Source: Cannabis sativa
Taxonomy: Eukaryota; Streptophyta; Magnoliopsida; Rosales; Cannabaceae
NCBI RefSeq assembly: GCF_029168945.1
Contig: NC_083602.1
Span: 32,909,323-32,973,322 of the forward strand
Reading direction: 5' to 3'
DNA: 64,000 bases
Shown here: positions 11,461-24,130 of the stretch, one piece after another
How the letters are laid out: each line of letters opens with the position of its first letter
Numbering within the stretch: the stretch's first letter is position 1
The notes under the pieces: model-generated
What the model was told of the DNA's origin: nothing
Database searches by the model: none
The model's input: only the letters and a program-made list of their open reading frames with translations
Position numbers and translations under genes: made by a program

Positions 11461-12695
11461 GATTCTTTCTCGCCCTCGAGTAAGATAAAAAAAACTAACT
11501 ACACTATCAGATAATCACTACACTGCTGACTCATGCTCTGCTTTCTTCCTTGCATAAACTAAAATTTAGATCCTACTAACTCTAACAATTAATTCAGATG
11601 CTCAATTCATAACGCTACATATAACCACAAAATTTATTCACACGTGAAACATTGTTATAAAAGTTTTACTCTTTCCAACTGTGCCACAGCCCGATGACTC
11701 ATAAGCTTGCATGCTTACCTTTCTCCATTAATGTTGACAATATCTTTTGGAATTATTAGGTCTTTTCGAGGTTTAGGCATTATGGCTCAGATATTTAGAA
11801 ATCGACAAAAGACAGTTTTGGCTCAAGATATCATAAGCACACAAACAGAACCCACAAGCTTCTTACTTTTCTTTTTCAAAACCCCATAGTGTTCCCGCAT
11901 TTACCAAGATAGAGAGAAGATAACTCTATTATTTTTCCCCAACATCACTGAAGTTTTTTTTTCTTTTCAAACACATTCTTACTTTTTATTGTGTTTTTTT
12001 TTTCTTTTTCAGTGACATTGAATTACATATTTTTTTCTTTCTCAATCTTACAAGTTCTTCTCCTCTAACTATTTTCTCACACTAAATATTTCTTCTCCCC
12101 CAAACTAATTATTTAGCTTATGATATCATGGATAAAATGGTGAAGAAAAATTAATAGTATGGTTACAATTTTTTTTTCGGGTCAATGGGTGAAAAACATA
12201 ACGAGTTTAGGCTCAATAAGGTTAACTAGGGATAAACATTATTATGGTAGGCTTGAAAGGCTCAAACTATCCAAAAAATGCCTAAGTCATATTCCAATCG
12301 AACACTATCAAGGATTTCGTCTCAAAAGAATAAACATGCAAGTTCTAAGCTATCATGTCAATCTTACCACAAACCATAGTAAAACAATTATAACAATTTT
12401 CACAGATTGAGTAATTGCAATTATACACAGGTTTCTAAGCATCCAAACTAATCCAAAGAGTTAACAGAATCAAGCACACAGTTATTTTACAATTTCAGAT
12501 CACATTACACTAATCAGCAGTATACAACTATCCTCTAGCTTAATGCCATTCCTTAACTAAAACAAAAAAAAACTAAAACAGAAAATTAAAGTGCAGAAAA
12601 TAAAAATTTTTAAATCTCTCCCCCCAAACTAAATATGACATTGTCCCCAATGTATACAATGAAATGCAGAGAGAAAAGACTTACCTGAGACCCTT
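11461..12695 (-). other. Athila 3' noncoding region with two extra polypurine tracts
   Basis: There is no open frame of note. On the - strand two further GTTTGGGGG-type tracts occur at 12094-12106 and 12615-12630, the latter beside a CATTGGGGACAATG palindrome-like block (about 12639-12652) next to the third ORF. Homopolymer T runs occur at 11945-12040. I see no other function. Confidence 0.6.
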
Positions 12696-13873
12696 TCAGA
12701 AAGGGTTAGGTGGCGGCGGCTGATCATATGGATAGAACCGAGGAGGTTGTGCCAAGTAATTCGGGTCATCAATCCCGATGTTCACTCTGTTGATGAGAGA
12801 GTTAAGTTGTTGAACTTGTCCCTCATCATGGATACTCCTCTGCACCATATAGTTTTGCATGTGTTTGTTCTGCTGAATTATATAACTCAGATGTGCATGA
12901 GTATATTGCATCGTTGGATCGATAGGCCCAAGCAACTGTGGGGGTCGCTCCTCCTCTTCTTCAACACTAGGCTCTCTTTGCCGCCTTCGGCCTTGCAGTG
13001 CATCAGGTGGAGGCTGGCCATAAGGATGTGGCTCTTTTAGCCTGTTGACAAATGTGATATCCATCTTGCGAAGTGGCACCACCGTGTTGTCATATTCTAA
13101 TTGTGGAACATCATATGCCCCGCAGAATTCTGTTATGACACCCGCCAAACCAAAACCACCTCCCGTGGCTCCTTGTACAATCTGGTCAATGCTATGTCGG
13201 ATGACTTGTCCAATATTTATGTTGTACCCCTTCATAATGGCGTACACATATTTCAGGCGATCCATTTGGACATCGGAGAAGTGTTTATTTGGCACTAACC
13301 GAGCACTCACGAAGTACAGCCATGTCTTTGCCACCGGGTTTAATTCACACCGATATAGGATGTTTGGCAACCCCTCTTGGCCATCATTGTCGTGGAACCT
13401 CAACCCCGGGAATCCCACCGTCTCAGCCACATCCACCAAATCAAACTGCTCTTCCTCCTCAATAATTCGGAGGCGTTGCTCTTCCCTAGAATAATCCGGG
13501 ACAGAAAACATAACATTGAAAGCATCAGCAGTGGCGGGAACCTTCTTTCCTCGCACCTTTACCTCTCCATTCCGGCGCTCGGGCCAATTGGCAAGAAATT
13601 CACAGGCCATAGTCACATTAGCCCGGCCCGAGCATCCACAAAGCTCCCCCACTTCATCCTCTCAATTTGGGCTCGAATTGTCTCAAACCTTGGTTGACGT
13701 CTCAAAGGATTTTCAGGGAATTCAATACCCCGGTCTTTAATGTAAGGCCTAATTTTTAGCCTCATAAAACGATTTTGCGCCTCCTTATTGACAAACCGGG
13801 TTCTATTGAAACCCGTAGTTGGTGGGTTTGATGACGAACCCTCCTCAACATGCCTAGTTCTCTTAGGTGTCAT
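12696..13873 (-). pseudogene. Athila env-like third ORF, frameshifted
   Basis: Reading from 13873 (MTPKRTRHVEEGSSS), the frame runs to 13613, and the continuation lies in another frame ending at 12696; a one-base change near 13615-13625 splits them. The joined product would be about 390 residues. Seen: a basic N-terminus, a WPERRNGEVKVRGKKV block typical of the Athila third-ORF family (often annotated as a putative plant transposon protein), a charged EEEEERPP linker, a Q/N-rich segment able to form a coil, and a PPPPNPF tail. No signal peptide, membrane segment or furin-like site is visible, so 'env' is a positional name only. It follows integrase and has its own upstream promoter-like block at 14511-14684. 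Confidence 0.75.
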
Positions 13874-14510
13874 TTTTTTTTCTTTCTTCCTAGCAATAAT
13901 AAAATATTTTTTTTTCTTTCTTTTTTTTCGGATTTTTTTTTCTTCTTTTTTTTCTGATTTGTTTTTTCAAAATAATGCTAAGAAAAATTGGGCAGCACCT
14001 CCCCTTAATTTTCTACTTCCTAAAAATTTACAATCACTTAAAACCTATACAAATAATATCTCCAATAACTCAACACCACAACACAATACCAACAAACCCA
14101 ATAACAATAATTTTTTTCACAACACGCACTATTATTACCCAAAAAAAATCTATAAAAAGTAAATCAAATTCCTTAAAATTGTAGGAAGTGATACTTACAA
14201 ACCCAAAGAAGCTTTTACTCCACCTCCATTGTTGAATGTCCTTGAAAGCTTGAGGTTGAAGATGAAGACAATGGTATTTTCAGATTTGGGATAATATGAG
14301 TGATTTTTGGGATGGTTTTTGATGGTATGTGTAGATTGATGAGTGAAATTGGGTTTTTGAATGGATTGGGTTTGAGAAATTGAAGAAAAGATGAGAAAAT
14401 TGAAGATTGGTTATGATAATTTGAATTTTTGGAAGAGAGAATGGCTTGGGTGGCTGAGGAGAATTTGAAAAAGTTTGAATTTGGTTTAGGGTTGAATGAG
14501 GGGGAAAATA
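13874..14510 (-). other. Leader region upstream of the third ORF
   Basis: This lies between the internal TATA box and the third ORF's start codon. The stretch 13874-13970 is T-rich on + (A-rich on -) and the rest is non-coding. It looks like an untranslated leader of a subgenomic transcript, an inference from the upstream promoter block. Confidence 0.5.
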
Positions 14511-14684
14511 GGATATTTATAGAAAACTTGTTAGCTAGTCGCGACTTGCCCTAAAGCTAGTCACGACTAGCTTAAAGTCGAATTTTAGGCAAGTCGCGAC
14601 TACTGGAACATAGAAATTTCATGGGTTCTGTTAAACCCCTAAGTCGCGACCAGGGTCGCGACCCAAGAACCTGGTGGTCGCGAC
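14511..14684 (-). promoter_or_regulatory. Internal promoter-like block copied from the LTR
   Basis: On the - strand a TATA box CTATAAATATCC (14511-14522) is preceded by GTCGCGAC or one-base variants at 14538, 14560, 14593, 14643, 14655 and 14677. The LTR promoter has the same motif at 25054, 25076, 25128, 25140, 25159 and 25181, upstream of its own TATA (24977-24988). Spacings of 22, 12 and 22 bases recur in both, and intervening words such as TAAAGCT and TGGTGGTCG also match, so the blocks are homologous. The transcript would cover only the third ORF. Confidence 0.65.
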
Positions 14685-14906
14685 CACTGGGATCCCAGTC
14701 CCGAAAAATAATTTTTTTTTCACGTTTTTCACGATTCAACTAAAAAAATTTAATGTCTGGTACTCAACTAAAAATTTAAAATACTAAAATTACTAAAATA
14801 TAAACTAAAAACATAACCAGAAAGTCTGAAAAATTAAAGAAAACACTTGGGTTGCCTCCCAAGAGCGCTGTCTTTATCGTCATATAGCCGGACGATGAGC
14901 TGTTGT

Positions 14907-16100
14907 CTAGAGAGGCGCCAGAATAATGGCGGACTTGGCTTGGTCAAATTGACCTCCCAAGTAGAGCTTTAAACGCTGTCCATTAACTTTGAAAGTTGAT
15001 GGACCTTCACCTTTTAACTCCACAGCTCCATAGGGAAATACCTTGACCACGATAAATGGTCCTGACCATCTTGACTTCAGCTTACCAGGAAGCAACTTTA
15101 ACCTTGAATTGAATAGTAACACTTACTGCCCAGGTTGAAACTCTTTCCTAACTAAGCCCTGGTCATGCCACTTCTTGGTTCTCTCCTTGTAGATCTTTGC
15201 GTTCTCATAGGCCTCATTACGAAACTCCTCAAGTTCATTCAATTGCAGTAGCCTTTTTTCTCCTGCAGCTTTCAATTCCATGTTGAGAGTCTTCATGGCC
15301 CAGAAAGCTTTATGTTCTAACTCCAACGACAGATGACAAGCCTTTCCAAACACCAACCGATATGGAGACATGCCAATCGGTGTTTTAAAAGCTGTTCTAT
15401 ATGCCCACAATGCGTCGTCTAACTTTCTTGACCAATATTTCCTTGTTCTCTGCACTGTTTTCTCTAGAATCATCTTTATCTCCCGATTAGAAATTTCAGC
15501 TTGGCCATTACTATGGGGATGGTATGGTAAAGCAGTTCGATTTCGGACACGATATCTTGAAAGGAGTGCTTCAAACTGTTTGTTGCAGAAGTGACTCCCT
15601 TCATCGCTTATGATTGCTCGAGGAGTACCGAACCGAGTGAAGATGTTCTTTTTCAAAAAGCGGAGAACTATTTTACCATCATTCTGTGGTGTAGCTGTAG
15701 CTTCAACCCAATTAGACACATAGTCCACAGCCAATAAGATGTATTGATTGCTAAAAGATGAAGGAAAAGGACCCATGAAGTCTATCCCCCACATATCAAA
15801 CAATTCCACTTCCAAGATTCATGTTAAAGGCATTTCGTTCCTCATTAAGATATTACTTGTTCGTTGACAATGATCACATGCCTTCACAAAGGTACTAGCA
15901 TCTTTAAATAGTGTTGGCCAAAATAATCCACTCTGCAACACCTTAGCAGCAGTTATGGTCCCATTGAAATGTCCTCCACATGGTAAAGCATGACAATGAT
16001 TTAGGATAGAATACATCTCGTCTTCAGGCACACATCTTCTAATTATCTGATCAGCGCAGTGCTTGTAGAGGATTGGCTCTTCCCAATAATAATGTTTCAC
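14907..16100 (-). pseudogene. Athila integrase and C-terminal tail, broken
   Basis: In sense order: an HHCC zinc-binding region (HCHALPCGGH near 15980; CDHCQRTS near 15870), then the core with the first Asp in WGIDFMGPF, the second in ISDEGSHF and Glu in [11 protein letters not shown], so the D,D,E catalytic set is present. Then comes the [18 protein letters not shown] tail. Breaks: a frameshift at the RNase H junction (about 16100), TGA at 15819-15821 and TAA at 15123-15125. No chromodomain is seen, as expected for Athila. Confidence 0.85.
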
Positions 16101-16468
16101 CTCAGAAAGAACTTCTTCAATTGTTGACGTGAAAGCTCAGGAGGAGTTATTTTTGCAGCCAAGAAGTGGACATAATCAGCATACCACGATACCATCAGGT
16201 TTTCCCTCACCCTAAAGAGTTGTTCATCAGGAAATTGCTCATTTATCTGTACCTCTTTCGTATTCTGACTCTCTTCCAGCTCTAGTCTTGACAGGTGATC
16301 TGCTACCAGATTTTCAGTGCCTTTTTTTTCTTTTACCTCTAAGTCAAACTCTTGAAGTAGAAGTACCCACCGAATCAATCTTGGCTTTGCATCCTTCTTG
16401 GTCATAAGGTATTTGATCACTGAGTGATCTGTATAGACAATAACCTTATTCCCAATTAGGTAGGGTCA
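16097..16468 (-). pseudogene. Athila RNase H domain
   Basis: VIVYTD (first acidic region), [20 protein letters not shown] and ADHLSRLE mark the RNase H of gypsy pol. A TGA at 16466-16468 replaces the Arg codon expected between KF and PYLIG (CGA to TGA is the simplest origin). The frame breaks before integrase. Confidence 0.8.
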
Positions 16469-17116
16469 GAACTTATCACAAGCAAACACAATTGCCGACA
16501 TCTCTTTCTCTGTAGTGGCATAATTTAATTGAGCATCATTCAGGGTTCTGCTAGCATAGTAGATTGTGTGAAACACCCTGTCAACTCTTTGACCCAAGAC
16601 CGCTCCGATTGCATAATCACTTGCATCGCACATCAACTCGAAAGGAAACTCCCAATTTGGTGAAGTGACTATTGGTGCTGAAATCAATTTTTCCTTTAGA
16701 ACCTGGAATGCCTTTAAGCAATCTTCTCCAAACTCAAATGGAACGCCATTAACAAGTAAACTGGACAATGGTTTGGAGATCTTTGAGAAGTCCTTAATAA
16801 ATTGTCGGTAGAAACCATCATGTCCTAAGAAACTCCTTACTCCTTTCACAAAAACTGGAGGTGGCAAATTCTCTATTGTTGAAACTTTAGCCTTGTCCAC
16901 CTCAATTCCTGCTTTTGAAATTTTGTGTCCCGGAACAATTCCTTCTGTTACCATAAAGTGGCACTTCTCCCAGTTTAGCACCAAGTTAGACTTCTCGCAT
17001 CTAATTAGCACCTTTTCTAAATTTTCTAAGCAATGATCGAAGGAGGAGCCAAAGACCGAGAAATCATCCATAAAGATCTCAATACAGGATTCAATTAAGT
17101 CTGAAAAGATAGCCAT
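16469..17116 (-). pseudogene. Athila reverse transcriptase, 3' part
   Basis: It begins at MAIFSDL, directly after the insertion site of the solo LTR at 17122, and includes the catalytic motif FMDDFSVFG, the LNWEKCHFMV block, the thumb region (FLGHDGFYRQFIKDFS) and the start of RNase H (CDASDYAIGAVLGQ). Removing the LTR and one CATAC rejoins it in frame to the 5' part at 19033. Confidence 0.85.
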
Positions 17117-17121
17117 CATAC

Positions 17122-19032
17122 TGTTGGGTTTTATGCCCTAAATAAAACTCTTTACAATCTGATTAGTTATCAATATAAGAAATTTGAAGTGATTGATGTT
17201 TGCATGAATTTTACATGCTAATGGTTTAATATGTTAAATATGTTTATTACATTCATACACACAAAATCAGTTAAATCCAGATCATATGTTTATTCACAAT
17301 TACAGTATCGTCAACACAGTGGAATGTGATTGTGATCATATGAATCAAAAGTTTTGGTCCCTATTTCATCAGTGTTATTGGTTTTACACTAATGTGATAA
17401 TCAGCGATGATGTGTACTTACACTTGGAGCAAGTGTTATGTTCTTTCCAGGACATTAGTAAAGTATACTAGTTTCGAATGTATGGAGTATACATTGGACT
17501 GGACCGATATTGCAACTAAGTTAAGATATTACAAACTTACCGTTATACATATCTTTCCAAGTCAATATCAGTAGTTGATCTTAAGATTAAAAGAATCTAA
17601 ATCCTGATATGCTTGGGCTCAACTCAGGAGTGCTATTCATGTTCTTTGATTTATTAGTTAAGCCTACTTTTGGGTCAGGGTGATACGTATATTTTGGGAA
17701 CATGATAGTATGATTGAGTGGGAGTGCTGAACATAAATATGGAATCTATAGCTTCTACTGGTGTATAGAAGTTAAGTGATGATTCCCTTCGAGCTTAGCA
17801 AATAGAAGTAAATGGATGAGCTCTTGTTTAACTGACTAATTATTAGATCACTAAACACCATTTACAGGTAGCTAAGTGTTTTAAGGGGCAAAATACATTG
17901 AGGGGTGAGAACGGTAAAGAAATCTCATCTCGATGTAAATCATCTATATAGAGGATCTTTAAATCACAATAAGATTATAACGATGGTTAAATGAGATAGT
18001 ATATTGGTATCGTGAAACATACAATATGCTCTATATAAGTCTGAGAGTGCAATTCTAAGTTCTAAGAGTGGATTCAACGAAGAATTAATAAGTAGGAATT
18101 TACTTGGTAAATTTGGTTCACTTATTGGAAGCTCAGCATATAGATCCATGGTCCCCATTCTAGTTGAGAACATTCTGCTTGTAAGACTCATTAATTGATT
18201 CGTGATTGATCAATTATAATTCTAAAGTTAGACTATGTCTAATTTTATGAATTTTCTCTAAGCAGGGGTGAAATTGTAAGGAAAAGAGTTTTCTAGGTTT
18301 ATTTATTTATTAATGGACTTTATATGTCTAATTAATAATTAAATTAAATGACAATATTATTTAATAATCTATTTTAGTTATTAAATAATTAGTTTTGGCA
18401 TTTAAAAGGTTAGAATTGGAAAATTGGCGTTTTTGAGAAAATAGAGATAAAATTTGATAAAATTGCAAAATTAAGTGAGGCCCATTAACACCATATGGCC
18501 GGCCACTTAAAAGGCTTTTTCAAATTAATATTTTCATTATTTTAATGCCAAATAAATCCTAACCTAGACCTAGTAGTTGCTTATAAATAGAAAGTGATGG
18601 CTCAGTCAAATCACAAGTTTTCAACAAGCCTTTCTGACAGAAATTTCTCTCTTCAGAAAATTGAGCCTTCCCACTTTCTATCCTTGGCCGAAATACCTCT
18701 CTCTCTTTTCCCTTCATCTTTTTCGTGACCCTAGTGAAAGAGTAAGTGCCCACACACAGCAAGCAGTAACTCAATCATAGATTGGAAGACTGTGAAGGAT
18801 CAAAACTTGAAGAAGAAGGACATTCGGGCTCAGATCTTGATTATACTCTGCTACAGAAAGGAATCAAGGGTTAGAGATCTGAGTGGAAGGAGACATTAAT
18901 TCCGCTGCATCAATGTAAGGTTTTCTTAACTTTATATGTGTTTAATTTATCGTTTTAGAAAGTTCATATTTAGGATGTTTAAACAACATACTTGTGAGTA
19001 GATCTAAGATCCTGGTAAAATAATTCCCAACA
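17122..19032 (+). mobile_element. Solo copia-type LTR in the Athila reverse transcriptase
   Basis: 1,911 bp from TGTTGGGTTTTATGCCC to CCCAACA, with a perfect target duplication CATAC (17117-17121 and 19033-19037). TATA box at 18581-18590. It is a subfamily variant, clearly diverged from the copies at 20285 and 37146. There is no internal region. Confidence 0.95.
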
Positions 19033-19599
19033 CATACACCTTTGAAAAGTAGCAGGGGCGTTGCACAATCCGAATGGCATTCTTCTGAAAGCAAAGGTAT
19101 CGTAGGGACATGTGAAAGTAGTCTTTTCCTGATCTTCAGGTGCTATGGCTATTTGGTGGTATCCATAGTAGCCATCACGAAAACAGTAATATTCTTGCCC
19201 CGCCAATCTGTCTAGCATTTGATCAATGAAGGGCAAGAGAAAGTGATCTTTTCGGGTTGCTTTGTTGAGTTTCCTTTAGTTGATACAAATTCTCCAACCA
19301 GTGACTATTCTTGTGGGAATCAACTCATTCTTTTCATTCTTGATCACGGTCATTCCACCTTTCTTTGGAACTACTTGCATCGGGCTAACCCACTTACTAT
19401 CTGAGATGGGATAGGTCACTCCAGCATCTAACCACTTGACTACTTCTTTTCTCACAACTTCCTTCATAGGTGGATTGAGTCTACGTTGTGCGTCGATCGT
19501 TGGTCTGGCATTCTCTTCCATCAGGATTCGATGCATCACAGTTGAAGGACTAATTCCTTTGACATCACCCAGTGTCCAAGCAATGGCCTTGTTGTGAGC
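19033..19599 (-). pseudogene. Athila reverse transcriptase, 5' part
   Basis: Contains SKWVSPMQVVPKKGGMTV, the VTGWRICIN block (usual wording VCIDYRKLN), PFIDQMLDRLAG, FRDGYYGYHQIAIAPEDQEK (first catalytic Asp in YCFRDGYYGY), TFTCPYDTFAFRRMPFGLCN and APATFQRCM at the insertion point. One TAA (19276-19278) lies in the CIDY region. An upstream TGA (19600-19602) separates it from protease. Confidence 0.85.
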
Positions 19600-19602
19600 T
19601 CA

Positions 19603-20279
19603 GAGTACCCACAACAATCTATCAGTTTCCACATCAGAAAGAGAAGCCGACACAATAACTGGCAGCTTTTTGTCTTCACCCAGAAACTCATATTGCAAGT
19701 GACTAGGAAGCACCTTCAACTCAAGCTCTGGAGGCTTTTCAGTAGATGGCTTCAGCTCTTTTGGAACTACTCCCAACTCCTCATAATACCTTCTGTTCAA
19801 TGGCCCATAGGAATCAAGCCATTTCACATAACCCATTACATCTTTTCCCTCTTGCTCCATCAATTCATCTTTAGTTAGGCTCAGTTCGAGAGGATCATCT
19901 AGCAGCTTTTTCTCACTCACAATTGTATCAATCAAATCAATGAAGAGACAGTTATCACTTGCCTTTGGGTATGTCATTGCCTTTAACACATTAAAGACCA
20001 CTTCTTCTCCTTGGACTCTCAGCTTTAATTCACCCTTCTGGACATCGATCAAGGCTTGGCCAGTTGCCAAGAATGGTCTCCCAAGAATGATTGGGACATT
20101 GCTATCTTCTTCCATATCCAGAACAATAAAGTCAGCTGGGAAGATGAACTTGTCAACCTTGACTAACACATCCTCAATGACTCCTCTAGGATGAGCTAGT
20201 GATCGATCCGCCAATTGTAGAGTTACCGTGGTTGGCTTTGCTTCTCCCAACTGCAATCTTTTAAACACTGACAGAGGCA
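19603..20279 (-). pseudogene. Athila protease and linker, 3' part
   Basis: Reads PLSVFKRLQLGEAKPTTVTL, then ADFIVLDMEED, VPIILGRPFLATGQ (the ILGRP flap-helix motif) and a linker to reverse transcriptase. The catalytic DLGASINLM stretch lies across the LTR insertion at 22165 and joins in frame when one TCAAG copy is removed. Confidence 0.85.
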
Positions 20280-20284
20280 TCAAG

Positions 20285-22164
20285 TGTTGGGTTTTATGCC
20301 CTAAATAAAACTCCATTTCAATGTAATCTATTTTATTCAACATCAATAAAGAAACAGAAGTATTTTTCATTCATTTGTGTATGTTTTGGTTCACTTTATC
20401 AATTGCTTGTCTATTTGATTTATAAATTCATCATAAACCCTTTTCACATACTTGATCCTGTTTATTGTGTTGTCATCACATTGGAAAGTAAACATGACTA
20501 TGTGAATAAAGTTTCCTAGATTTATCAGACACAGGGTTTTACTGATATGATAATCTACAACAAGAGTTTACTTGCATTTGGAGAAATGATATGTTCTTTC
20601 CAGAACATTGGTTAAAGTAAAGCTCAGGTTGGATGCATGGAGTATGCATCGGAAGGGACCGATATTGAACTTTGACTTAGATTTAATTAAACTTACCGTA
20701 AAATTTATTCAAGTCAATATCGCCAAGTTGATCCTAGATCAAATGTTCTTAATCCTGTTATGATTAGGCTCAATCATGAAAGGCTATTCGTGTTCTTTAA
20801 TTTGTTAGTTAAGCCTACTTTTAGGTCAGGGTGATACGTACATTTTGGGAACACGGTAGTGCAATTGAGTGGGAGCGCTAACATAAACATGGAATCTATA
20901 GCTTCTATCTGGCGAATAGTAAGTAAAGGATGATCTCCTTCGAGCTTGACCAAACGAACATAAATGGTGGAGTACTCATTTCACATAAGCTGAAATATCA
21001 TTTATACGGGGTCAAGTGTTTTAAGGATAAAATACATAGTGGGGTGTTACGGTAATCTAATCCCTTTACAGTGTAGATCATTCATATAGAGGATCATTGA
21101 TCACATTAGGATTATAACAATGGATAACTAATGATGTGTCTATATGGTGGAACATATAGAGCATTCTATATACTGAGAGTGCAATTCTAAGTTCTATGCG
21201 TGGATTCAACGAAGAATTAATAAGTTAGTGAATTTTAGTAATAAATTCTTGATCTACTTATTGGAAGCTCGGTTATATAGACCCATGGTCCCCGCACTAG
21301 TTGAGATAATATTGTTTGTAAGACTATGTAATTGGTTTTGATTAATCAATTATAATTCTCAAATTAGACTATGTCTATTTGTGAAATTTTCACTAAGTAA
21401 GGGCGAAATTGTAAAGAAAGAGTTGTTAGGGGCATATTTGTTAATTATGATACTTTGTATGGTTCAATTAATAAATATGATAAATGAAAATATTATTTAA
21501 TAATTATTTATAGTTATTAAATAGTTAGAATTGGCATTTAAATGGTTATATTAGAAAATTGGCATTTTTGAGAAAATCAGATACAAAAGTGTTAAAACTG
21601 CAAAATTGCAAAAAGTGAGGCCCAAACCCAATAAGCCATGGCTTTTATAGGAATTTTACCTCTGATATTTTCATTTTATTAATGCCAAATAATTCAAACC
21701 TAACCCTAGTGGAATGCTATAAATAGGTAGTGAAGGCTTCAGGAAAATTACACTTCTGATTCAGAAAACCTGAGCTTCTCTCTCTACCTTGGCCGCCACC
21801 CTCTCTCTCTCTTCTTCCTTGATAATTTCGAAACCCCTTAGTGATTAGAGTAGTGCCCACACATAGCAAGCAATACCTCAATCATAGTGAGGAAGATCGT
21901 GAAGAAAGATCATCAGCAAAGGAGTTTCAGCATCAAAGATTTAGAGAAAGAGATCCAGGTTCAGATCTTGATAATACTCTGCGACAGAAAGGATACAAGG
22001 GTTAGAGATCTGAACGGAAGGAGTCATTTAATTCCGCTGCACCCAATGTAAGGTTTCTTAAACTTTATACGTGTTTATTTCATCGTTTTAGAAAGTTCAT
22101 ATTTAGGGTGTTAATCAACATACTTGTGAGTAAATCTAAGATCCTGGTAAAATAATTTCCAACA
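20285..22164 (+). mobile_element. Solo copia-type LTR in the Athila protease
   Basis: 1,880 bp, TGTTGGGTTTTATGCCC to TTTCCAACA. The target duplication is TCAAG (20280-20284) against TCAAA (22165-22169), one mismatch. TATA box at 21717-21726. It belongs to the same subfamily as the copies at 1-3092 and 37146-46476. It splits the catalytic region of the Athila protease. Confidence 0.94.
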
Positions 22165-23884
22165 TCAAATTAATGCTGGCTCCCAAGTCACATAGTGCAC
22201 TTATTCCTTCAATTCTCCTAATGGTACAAGGAATAGTGAAACTCCCTGGATCTCTAAGTTTGGGAGGGAGTTTCTTCTGCAGAATGGCGCTGCACTCTTC
22301 AGTTAGAGCCACTGTCTCATAGTCCTCCATTTTTCTCTTCTTTGACAGAATCTCCTTCATGAACTTCACATAACTCAGCATTTGTTCTAAAGCTTCAGCA
22401 AAGAGAATGTTAATGTGTAGTCTTTTGAAAACCTCTAGATATTTGGTGAACTGCTTGTCTAGATTGGTCTTTCGGAGTCTCTGAGGATAGGGTATTTTCA
22501 CATGATGATCAATACTGATTGGTGGAGACGTTTGTGGTGGTGCTGGGCTATCAGTAGCCTTCTCTACTGTTGATGTTGGGGTTGGCACTGGTTGAACTTT
22601 AATCTCCTCATCTACTAGTTGTGTCAATTCAGGCCCATCATATTTCTTACCGCTCCTCAGGGTAATTGTCTTGCAGTTTTCTTTGGGATTGACTTTAGTT
22701 GTGCTAGGCAAATTTCCTTGAGGACGGGTTGCTACCTGAGTTGCTAGTTGGCCCATTTGAGTCTGCAAGTCTTTAATGGAAGATCTAGTTTCAGTCATGA
22801 ATTGTAGCAATAAATCTGTTTGCAAACTAGAATTTCCACCAGAGGCTTGTTGCTGAGTATACTGTTGGTTCTGTGTCTGGTTCTGATTTCGTTGCTGATA
22901 GAACCCACTGTTTCTTCGGTTACCTCCTTGGTTGAACCCATAGTTGTTGTTGTTCTGAGAATAATTCCCAATGTCTTTTGCTTCATCCATTGGCAAATCA
23001 CCCACATCTGCTTGACTCTCAGAAAAGTGATGGGGACCTCCACATATCTCACAAACCACTTGAGCTTGTTTGGCTTGCCCTGCGATCAGCTTTGTTAGGG
23101 CCTCAACCTGAGCTGTCAGCTTTGTAATGGCATCCACCTCTAGCACACCAGCTACCTTCTTAGTTTGACTCCTTTCAGTTGGCCACTGCTGATTGTTTAG
23201 AGCCATCTCCTCCAACAGATCATAAGCCTCATTTGCACTCTTTCTCATAAAAGCTCCACCAGCTGCTGCATCTATAAGAGTTCTAGTGTTACCAACCAAC
23301 CCATTGTAAAAGTTGTGAACCAACATCCACTTCTCTATACCATGATGAGGGCACTTTCTGATTAGATCCTTAAACCTCTCCCAAGACTCATGGAGAGATT
23401 CATTATCTTGTTGACAGAAGTTGTTGATTTCTCCTCGCAACTTGGCAGACTTTGCTGGAGGAAAGAACTTTGACAAAAATTTCGTTGCCAAATCATTCCA
23501 GGTGGCAATAGAGTTGGGTGGCAGGGAATTCAACCAGCTCTTGGCTCGTTCTCTGAGCGAGAATGGGAACAGCCTCAGACGAATGGCATCATCACTAACT
23601 CCATTAACTTTAGAAGTCTCACAAAGTTCCATGAAGTTTGAGAGATGCAGATTAGGATCTTCAGAAGGGAGGTCACCAAACTGAACTGAGGACTGCACCA
23701 TTTGAAGTATGGCAGGTTTGATCTCAAAGTTATTAGCATCCACTGTCGGTGGCTTGATACATGGCTGCACTCCCGTAAGAGTAGAAAGAATGTAATCTCT
23801 CAAGCTACGGCCATTAGCTTGATCTTCGACGGCACCACCATTATTACCGTTATTTGCAGCATTAGCATTCACATTAGCAGCCAT
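22165..23884 (-). pseudogene. Athila gag and start of protease
   Basis: Begins [17 protein letters not shown] at 23884 and stays open to the LTR insertion, about 573 codons. The order is an N-rich N-terminus, [32 protein letters not shown], then [20 protein letters not shown] and [19 protein letters not shown] (core gag), [19 protein letters not shown], a zinc-knuckle-like [13 protein letters not shown], a Q/N-rich linker, [21 protein letters not shown] wording, and the catalytic DLGASINLM of protease. The last Cys of the zinc knuckle is missing. This is the best preserved coding piece of the element. The start codon is fixed by loss of similarity upstream and by the A/T-rich leader. Confidence 0.88.
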
Positions 23885-24130
23885 GATTTCTGATGTTTCA
23901 GCAGTTGCTGAAACTCTTAATTGCCTCTTGTTCCTTCGGTTTCTCCTACAAGTTTTCTAAATTTCAGAATCAACGGGCAATATAACTGCTTGCCCTTTGT
24001 GGCGCATGCACTCAAAATACCTGAAATAGATAAGAACAGTTTTGCAAGAGAAAGGTTAGAAATTCAGCAAGAGAAAATATACCAAAGTAGAAGTTAGTAC
24101 AATTTTGTGTAATATTAATCTTTAAACAAT

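Noticed and set aside
12747..13494. Open frames on the + strand opposite the env-like ORF (97 and 149 codons)
   Set aside because: Shadows of the - strand coding region; no independent start context or known domain.
12696..13873. True viral envelope protein
   Set aside because: No signal peptide, membrane segment or cleavage site is visible; the name reflects only its place after integrase.
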